A stretch of DNA of 9,230 bases from positions 1 through 9,230 of the forward strand of contig USJN01000043.1 in NCBI GenBank assembly GCA_900554945.1. Direction: 5' to 3'. Under the pieces are notes generated by a model. The model ran no database searches and had not been told where the DNA came from. It saw only the letters and a program-made list of their open reading frames with translations. The stretch is from an uncultured Coriobacteriaceae bacterium. Lineage in GTDB: Bacteria; Actinomycetota; Coriobacteriia; Coriobacteriales; Eggerthellaceae. Numbering within the stretch: position 1 is the stretch's first letter; each line of letters opens with the position of its first letter. The position numbers and the translations under genes are program-made. Below are positions 5,134-9,230 of this stretch, one piece after another.

Positions 5134-7252
5134 ACTGCCTGATTTTGTCGGGAATGCCCAGGGCGGCAAGTACGACGCCCACAAGTCCGGGCACGATCGA
5201 GCCGATGAGCGCCATCGTGCTCGGCGGCGTCCACGACGCGGGGTTCGCCGCCCACGCGGCAGCGCAGACGCCCAATACGAGGACAATGGCCCCCACGAGC
5301 GCAGCCGCGACATCGACCTTGCGCGACATCCCCCAGCGGGAAAGCGCGCTCATCGCCGCCGCAGCGATAACCCAGCTCGCGAACACGCACCACGTGCCCG
5401 GCTTCAGCAGCATGCCGCCAAGGCGCGACTGTGTCTGTGCACCGATCCCCGTACTCGAAAGCACCGCCGACGCTACCGCATCGGGGTCGGCAACGGCGTT
5501 GCTTCCCGCCGATACCGCACCTGACATCGTTGCGTAATCCCAGTACATCGGCGCGTTCCAGTCAATCATGCCCGACGTGCCCAAGCTGCCGAGTGCAAGC
5601 GCGCAAAGCCCGGCGAACGCCGCCGTTGCCGCCGCGCGGGCAACCGAGACGATGAGGCTGCCCGCAACAACCGGCGAGAGCGGCGCGAAACCGACCGCCC
5701 CCGAAAGCGGGCCCAAAAAGGCTGCGACTGCAGGCGCATCGGAGCCGCGCGCGACAAACCACCACCAGGCAACAGTGCCGAGGAAGAGAAGGATCCCCGG
5801 CGCGTAGGCGCCGTTCGCCGTGAGGGACACCCCCAAGATGGCGAACGCCGAGAGCGCTCCCACATGGGGTTTTATCGCCGCGAGCACACACACCGCCGCA
5901 AGCAGGCCCCAAAACACCGGGTTCGAAAACACGCCAGGGCCGAAGGCGGGGAAGTTTACGAGCGCGACAGCGCTCACCAAGGCTGCCGCGGCGACGGACA
6001 CCACGCGCGCAACCACTGCCATCACGCGGGGCGTCAAGTGCTCTGCGAAGGGGACGCGCGGCGCGGCGGGCGCAGGTTCCCCTTCGCCGTCCTCGTCTTC
6101 CCCTTCTTCATCAACACCGTTGACCAGGCGCGATAGTTCCGCTTTGCCCGCCTTCACATCGCCCAAGTAGGGCATGAGCTCCTCGTCGAATTCCCGCACC
6201 GTGGCGTATCGCTCCGCTGGGTCGGGGTCGAGCGCATAGAACATCACATCGTCGATGCCCTCTTCCACGTCGTCCCAGCACAGCGAGGGAAGCACGAGCT
6301 CGGCGTTTTCTATCGCCGCCGCGGCGCGAGGCAGGTCGCGCGCGAAAAAGGGATTGTCACCCACGAGCATCTCGTAGGTCAGGCTCGCAAGCGCCCATTC
6401 ATCGCAGCGGACGTCGAGCGCCTCGGAGCGCATCTGCTCGGGCGGCATGTAGCCGATCGTGCCGCCGCCTGTACGCCCCGTGCCGTTGGCATCGGCGAGG
6501 GTCGCCAAGCCGAAGTCAGTCACCTTCACCTCACCCTGGCGGTTGATCAGCACATTCGCAGGCTTGATATCGAGATGCAGCACGTTGTGGGAATGCGCGA
6601 CCTCAAGCGCATGCGCGATGCTCGAGAACACGTGCGCAACCACGTCGAGCGTGAGGTCGCCGTCGTGCTCGCGCAAGAACCGCTCGAGCGTCGTCCCTTC
6701 CACGTACTCCATGATGAGGTACGCCATGGAGTCTTTGACCTCGAAGTTGTACACCGTGACGATGTTCGCATCGCTGAACTGGGCAATCGCCCGAGCTTCC
6801 GCGAGACCGGGGATGTCGGAAGCGAATTCGTCGGGAGAGCAGAAATCTTCGGGACCTTCGGGATTTTCGAAGCCGCCAGGGCCGACGGGAGCACGGTCCG
6901 ACCCGAGGCCCGAAGCGAGATCCTCCGGCAGCGCCGCAAGCGCGGAGGACATTGCCTCCCCCAGATCTTCGGGGACGTCCTCCCAAGGGGGAATGTCCTC
7001 AAGGCGAACAACCTGCGTTGGTGCCGATGGCGCGGCCTCACCTTCGGCCCGCGCATGACGTGCCGCCTTCGGCAGCTCGGCGGGCGCGACCCGGCTTAAG
7101 GAGTCAGGCGACGCCTTCGGCAGCTCGATGCACTTGATGGCGACCTTGCGGCGCATCTGCGTATCCCATGCGACCTGCACCGTCGCGAAGCCACCCGCGC
7201 CGGCTTCCGACATCGGGCGATAACGATCGAGTATGAGCTGTTTGCCTGCCAT
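5132..7252 (-). CDS. Eukaryotic-type Ser/Thr protein kinase with split N-lobe and polytopic membrane domain
   Basis: 706-residue Hanks-type kinase that should phosphorylate proteins on Ser/Thr at the membrane. Kinase domain, residues 8-365: Gly-rich loop GAGGFATV (18-25), VAIK with ATP-binding Lys40, helix-C Glu152 in AEARAIAQF, hinge MEYVEG (181-186), catalytic loop HLDIKPANVL (226-235) with Asp228, DFG (246-248), activation segment ending GYMPPEQ (267-273), and CDEWALAS (283-290). About 100 Pro/Ala/acidic residues (46-148) are inserted between the VAIK strand and helix C, where relatives have 10-20. The loop is HLD instead of HRD. Residues 380-398 are an acidic Gly/Pro linker, and 408-706 hold roughly eight or nine hydrophobic helices with no PASTA or other known sensor domain. 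All core catalytic residues are present, so an active enzyme is likely. ATG 7252 has GGAG 4 bases upstream and sits just before the kinase domain. It is a single gene between two others. Confidence 0.92.
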   Translation of the reverse strand: MAGKQLILDRYRPMSEAGAGGFATVQVAWDTQMRRKVAIKCIELPKASPDSLSRVAPAELPKAARHARAEGEAAPSAPTQVVRLEDIPPWEDVPEDLGEAMSSALAALPEDLASGLGSDRAPVGPGGFENPEGPEDFCSPDEFASDIPGLAEARAIAQFSDANIVTVYNFEVKDSMAYLIMEYVEGTTLERFLREHDGDLTLDVVAHVFSSIAHALEVAHSHNVLHLDIKPANVLINRQGEVKVTDFGLATLADANGTGRTGGGTIGYMPPEQMRSEALDVRCDEWALASLTYEMLVGDNPFFARDLPRAAAAIENAELVLPSLCWDDVEEGIDDVMFYALDPDPAERYATVREFDEELMPYLGDVKAGKAELSRLVNGVDEEGEDEDGEGEPAPAAPRVPFAEHLTPRVMAVVARVVSVAAAALVSAVALVNFPAFGPGVFSNPVFWGLLAAVCVLAAIKPHVGALSAFAILGVSLTANGAYAPGILLFLGTVAWWWFVARGSDAPAVAAFLGPLSGAVGFAPLSPVVAGSLIVSVARAAATAAFAGLCALALGSLGTSGMIDWNAPMYWDYATMSGAVSAGSNAVADPDAVASAVLSSTGIGAQTQSRLGGMLLKPGTWCVFASWVIAAAAMSALSRWGMSRKVDVAAALVGAIVLVLGVCAAAWAANPASWTPPSTMALIGSIVPGLVGVVLAALGIPDKIRQ

Positions 7253-7441
7253 GTGACTCCGAGTCCGCTTAAGCTGAGTTTGCTATCGAGAAGTATAGCC
7301 AAGCCGAGCCCGCGCGTCCCCTTCGAAAGCGAGATGCGACAGCGCACCGCCCTGAACACCAAGACGACACGAATGCGCGAACGCACCTCGCTGCGTTGGA
7401 AACCGCCTCGCCCCGCTACGGCACCGCGCACTCCGAAGCCC
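7253..7441. other. Intergenic region with predicted protein kinase promoter
   Basis: 189 bases without a gene. On the minus strand TATACT (7297 to 7292) is a good -10 box, the third such box in this window, and would give a leader of about 35 bases to ATG 7252. No clear -35 is seen. A 5-bp inverted repeat GCTAT/ATAGC (7282-7286 and 7295-7299) overlaps the box and could bind a regulator or fold the leader. At 7380-7397 AACGCA and TGCGTT form a 6-bp hairpin with a 6-base loop, downstream of the DUF1648 gene, without a U-tract. Confidence 0.4.
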
Positions 7442-8590
7442 CTACATCAGGAGCAGACAGGCAACCACAAAGGCAATCGAAGCCAGCGCGGATCCTCCGA
7501 CGATGACCCACGTCGCAGGACGCGCCCAGTTCATCGTCCAACCTACGCCGAAACGTTTGGGCAGAACCAAACTCGCATCATCTTTATTCCAGTAGAAGAT
7601 GCCCGCCTTCCAGTGCTCGTCATTGTCGGCGATTATGTCGCCGTTCTCTTCCAAGCGCTTGATCAGGCGCGACCCCGATTGTCCGTAGACAACGGAGACG
7701 GCGATCGTCGCACCAACGAAAATCACAGTCGCCGCAAAAATAAGCGCCATGGTCACGAACAGCGACAGGACCTCCGTCATCATCAAAATCATCACGATTC
7801 CCAACACCACCGTAAGTACCGATCCGCCAACGAGAAGCAGGATGCATTCGGCGCGGGCAAAAGCCCCGTAGGCATACGCCGAGATGGCGGGTCGTGCAGG
7901 GTCGATGTCTTTCTTCGACCGAATCGTCATCCAGTGGCTGAAAATGAAGCACGCCGCCATGAACACTTCGAACAACAAGGGGAACGCGATGAGCGCAGGG
8001 TCTTTCGGCGTCCACTGGTTCACATTTCCCGCGAAGTCAAAATGCGTAGGGACCATATCGGGAACGGACGGGTAAAGCGCAAGGCCAATGGCAAGCGTGA
8101 TGAGCACAATGGGCACGTATACCACGTTCCATGCGAGCGATGGCGGCACGGGCGCCTCCTCAAAACCGATGAGCGCAACGGCCTCATCGCGCTCGGCTTT
8201 CCAGCCCTCTTCTCTCTTGACGGCCTCGACTCTTTTGCGGTAGTGAAGCATCAAGGCGAACGACGCGACCAGGGGTATCGTTGCCGCCACGACGATTGCC
8301 GCAGCGAGAATTGCGTCCGATGAAGCGGCGCTGGCTGCCGAACCCATCTTCCCGAGGGGGACGCTGGAAACGATGGCAAGCGCGAACGCGCAGATAAGGG
8401 TCACCGCGAGGACCGCCACCGCATAGCGCTTCCGAAAGGCGAGAAAGCGCACGTCGGCTTGCGCCGATTCGGGAATAGTCACCGCGAAGCACTCGTTTTT
8501 CTTCATGAACCATGGCGTTGCAGCGAGAAGCGCTCCAGAGAGAAAGACAATCGCGATGAGAAACACCGTAAGGATGAGGGAATCAGTCAT
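7442..8590 (-). CDS. DUF1648/DUF5808 multi-pass membrane protein (SdpI-related)
   Basis: 382-residue integral membrane protein with about eight predicted helices (near 5-25, 57-77, 93-115, 155-175, 200-220, 245-270, 275-300, 360-380). Residues 155-205 carry the DUF1648 pattern, LYPSVPDMVPTHFDFAGNVNQW in two parts: LYPSVPD (172-178), then PTHFDFAGN (181-189) and W193. This is the domain found at the start of the Bacillus immunity protein SdpI. Residues 324-356 carry a DUF5808-like loop (DEHWKAGIFYWNKDD, KRFGVGWTMNWARP). I chose ATG 8590 because AAAGGAGGT lies 5 bases upstream. The first 8 bases overlap the end of the GntR regulator gene, so the two are co-translated. Such GntR plus DUF1648 pairs are common in Gram-positive bacteria; a role in envelope stress or peptide immunity is inference and the substrate or partner is unknown. 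Confidence 0.88.
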   Translation of the reverse strand: MTDSLILTVFLIAIVFLSGALLAATPWFMKKNECFAVTIPESAQADVRFLAFRKRYAVAVLAVTLICAFALAIVSSVPLGKMGSAASAASSDAILAAAIVVAATIPLVASFALMLHYRKRVEAVKREEGWKAERDEAVALIGFEEAPVPPSLAWNVVYVPIVLITLAIGLALYPSVPDMVPTHFDFAGNVNQWTPKDPALIAFPLLFEVFMAACFIFSHWMTIRSKKDIDPARPAISAYAYGAFARAECILLLVGGSVLTVVLGIVMILMMTEVLSLFVTMALIFAATVIFVGATIAVSVVYGQSGSRLIKRLEENGDIIADNDEHWKAGIFYWNKDDASLVLPKRFGVGWTMNWARPATWVIVGGSALASIAFVVACLLLM

Positions 8591-9029
8591 TGCCGACCTC
8601 CTTTGGGGGCAAGTTGCCTTTGCTATTTGAGGGATCTTCGATCTCGAAGGCATGCGCGACCTGGGATTTCGCGATGGCCATAAAGCTTTCGGGCGTGCCA
8701 CCTCGCGCGCGGTGTTCGAGCGCCAGACGGTAGATCCCACTCGCCATTCGCTCGTCGTCTATCGTCTGATGGCTTGGCGCGCCGATGCTTTGCGCGTTTG
8801 CGATGAAAGCGCCCTTGCGTCCCCGCATGGCAACGTACCCCTCGTCCCGCAAAACGGCATACGCCTTGTTGACCGTGTGGAGGTTGATGCCCAAATCGGC
8901 CGCAAGTTGACGAACGCTCGGCAGACTGTCACCCGGCGAGAGTTCGCCACGAGCGACTCCCTCGATAATTTGATTGCGAATCTGCAGGTAGATGGGGGCT
9001 TCGTTCGACTGATCGATCCGAATGACCAC
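8583..9029 (-). CDS. GntR-family transcriptional regulator, YtrA subfamily
   Basis: 148-residue DNA-binding repressor. Residues 6-76 form the GntR winged helix-turn-helix: PIYLQIRNQI (12-21), GELSPGDSLPSVRQLAADLG (28-47), the recognition helix INLHTVNKAYAVL (48-60), and the wing GYVAMRGRKGAFI (64-76). The remaining 70 residues are a short helical tail (SGIYRLALEHRARGG, ESFMAIAKSQV), the small effector/dimer region of the YtrA type, with no FadR, HutC or MocR domain. The start is GTG 9029 because AGGAGGT stands 4 bases upstream and the family begins at this point; the open frame to 9182 is promoter sequence. It probably represses its own operon through the inverted repeat at 9096-9127 and so controls the membrane protein gene it overlaps by 8 bases. 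Confidence 0.93.
   Translation of the reverse strand: MVIRIDQSNEAPIYLQIRNQIIEGVARGELSPGDSLPSVRQLAADLGINLHTVNKAYAVLRDEGYVAMRGRKGAFIANAQSIGAPSHQTIDDERMASGIYRLALEHRARGGTPESFMAIAKSQVAHAFEIEDPSNSKGNLPPKEVGND
8596..8604 (-). promoter_or_regulatory. Ribosome binding site of the DUF1648 protein gene
   Basis: AAAGGAGGT on the minus strand, 5 bases before ATG 8590, a near-perfect anti-16S match lying inside the last codons of the GntR gene. It fixes the start at 8590 although the frame is open further upstream. Confidence 0.9.
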
Positions 9030-9033
9030 AGGT

Positions 9034-9040
9034 ACCTCCT
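9034..9040 (-). promoter_or_regulatory. Ribosome binding site of the GntR gene
   Basis: AGGAGGT on the minus strand, 4 bases before GTG 9029. It supports the GTG start rather than any upstream ATG. Confidence 0.85.
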
Positions 9041-9095
9041 CGTATATTTGATGGGTTTGACTTTGCTGGCCGAGTCGTTTCTTCCATTGTCTTTT

Positions 9096-9127
9096 TTGTT
9101 CTATTGGTAATATAACAGATAGAACAA
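9096..9127 (-). promoter_or_regulatory. Putative operator of the GntR/DUF1648 operon
   Basis: Perfect 9-bp inverted repeat TTGTTCTAT (9096-9104) and ATAGAACAA (9119-9127) with a 14-base AT-rich spacer. It covers the predicted -10 box and start site of the operon, the place where an autorepressor of the YtrA type would act. Confidence 0.6.
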
Positions 9128-9137
9128 CACTGCACAA
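9109..9137 (-). promoter_or_regulatory. Predicted sigma-A type promoter of the GntR/DUF1648 operon
   Basis: Minus-strand -35 TTGTGC (9137 to 9132), a 17-base spacer, and -10 TATATT (9114 to 9109). Transcription would start near 9102 and leave a leader of about 70 bases. The box and spacer overlap the 9-bp inverted repeat. Confidence 0.6.
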
Positions 9138-9230
9138 CCAGGAAGATGCGAAGGGGCAGCGTCTCAAACAATCGCGCCCCACTTTCGCCGCACAAGAAGG
9201 CCTAGTGGATTTCCGGGGAAGAAGGCAGCA
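9138..9230. other. Right edge, no supported gene
   Basis: 93 bases upstream of the GntR promoter. No open frame with a start signal, no recognisable protein piece, and no clear terminator. An ATG at 9145 after AGGA opens only about 19 codons to a TAG and is not supported. Confidence 0.5.

Noticed and set aside
7253..8323. A 356-codon plus-strand open frame opposite the DUF1648 gene
   Set aside because: It is Arg/His/Asn-rich with no recognisable domain and lies antisense to a gene with a near-perfect ribosome site and clear membrane segments.

Overview
The window reads as a chromosomal stretch of a high-GC bacterium (about 60% by eye) with strong Shine-Dalgarno sites, ATG/GTG starts and tightly packed genes. 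A eukaryotic-type Ser/Thr kinase with a large membrane domain, a YtrA-type GntR/DUF1648 pair and the style of the proteins suggest a gut actinobacterium of the class Coriobacteriia (Eggerthella-like). That placement is inference; there is no rRNA or tRNA to confirm it.

Layout. (1) Positions 1-3456, minus strand: a four-gene operon read right to left. It holds seryl-tRNA synthetase (serS), a single-pass membrane protein with a small beta-rich outer domain, a 136-residue protein resembling the isolated N-terminal domain of cyanophycin synthetase with an intact HxxEH motif, and a PLP-dependent aminotransferase cut by the left edge. Gaps are 5 bases, a stop/start overlap, and 5 bases, so co-transcription is very likely. 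(2) Positions 3457-3868: a 412-base divergent control region. It has two near-identical 24-bp dyad elements 33 bp apart and a mirror-image pair of -10-like boxes facing serS on one side and the vitamin B6 genes on the other. (3) Positions 3869-4964, plus strand: a 67-residue membrane micro-protein with an acidic tail, then a pyridoxal/pyridoxamine kinase four bases later. (4) Positions 4965-5131: a convergent gap with two hairpins. (5) Positions 5132-7252, minus strand: a 706-residue Ser/Thr protein kinase with about 100 extra residues inside its N-lobe, an HLD catalytic loop and a C-terminal multi-helix membrane domain. (6) Positions 7442-9029, minus strand: a two-gene operon with a YtrA-type GntR repressor overlapping by 8 bases a DUF1648/DUF5808 membrane protein, behind a promoter that carries a perfect 9-bp inverted repeat. 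(7) Positions 9030-9230: that promoter plus about 100 bases with no gene I can support.

How the genes may work together: serS and the kinase for vitamin B6 salvage are housekeeping functions. PLP made by the kinase is the cofactor of the aminotransferase on the other side of the control region. The least ordinary parts are the free-standing cyanophycin-synthetase-like domain in the serS operon, the kinase with a split N-lobe, and the twin dyads in the divergent promoter region. No mobile element, CRISPR array or RNA gene was found.
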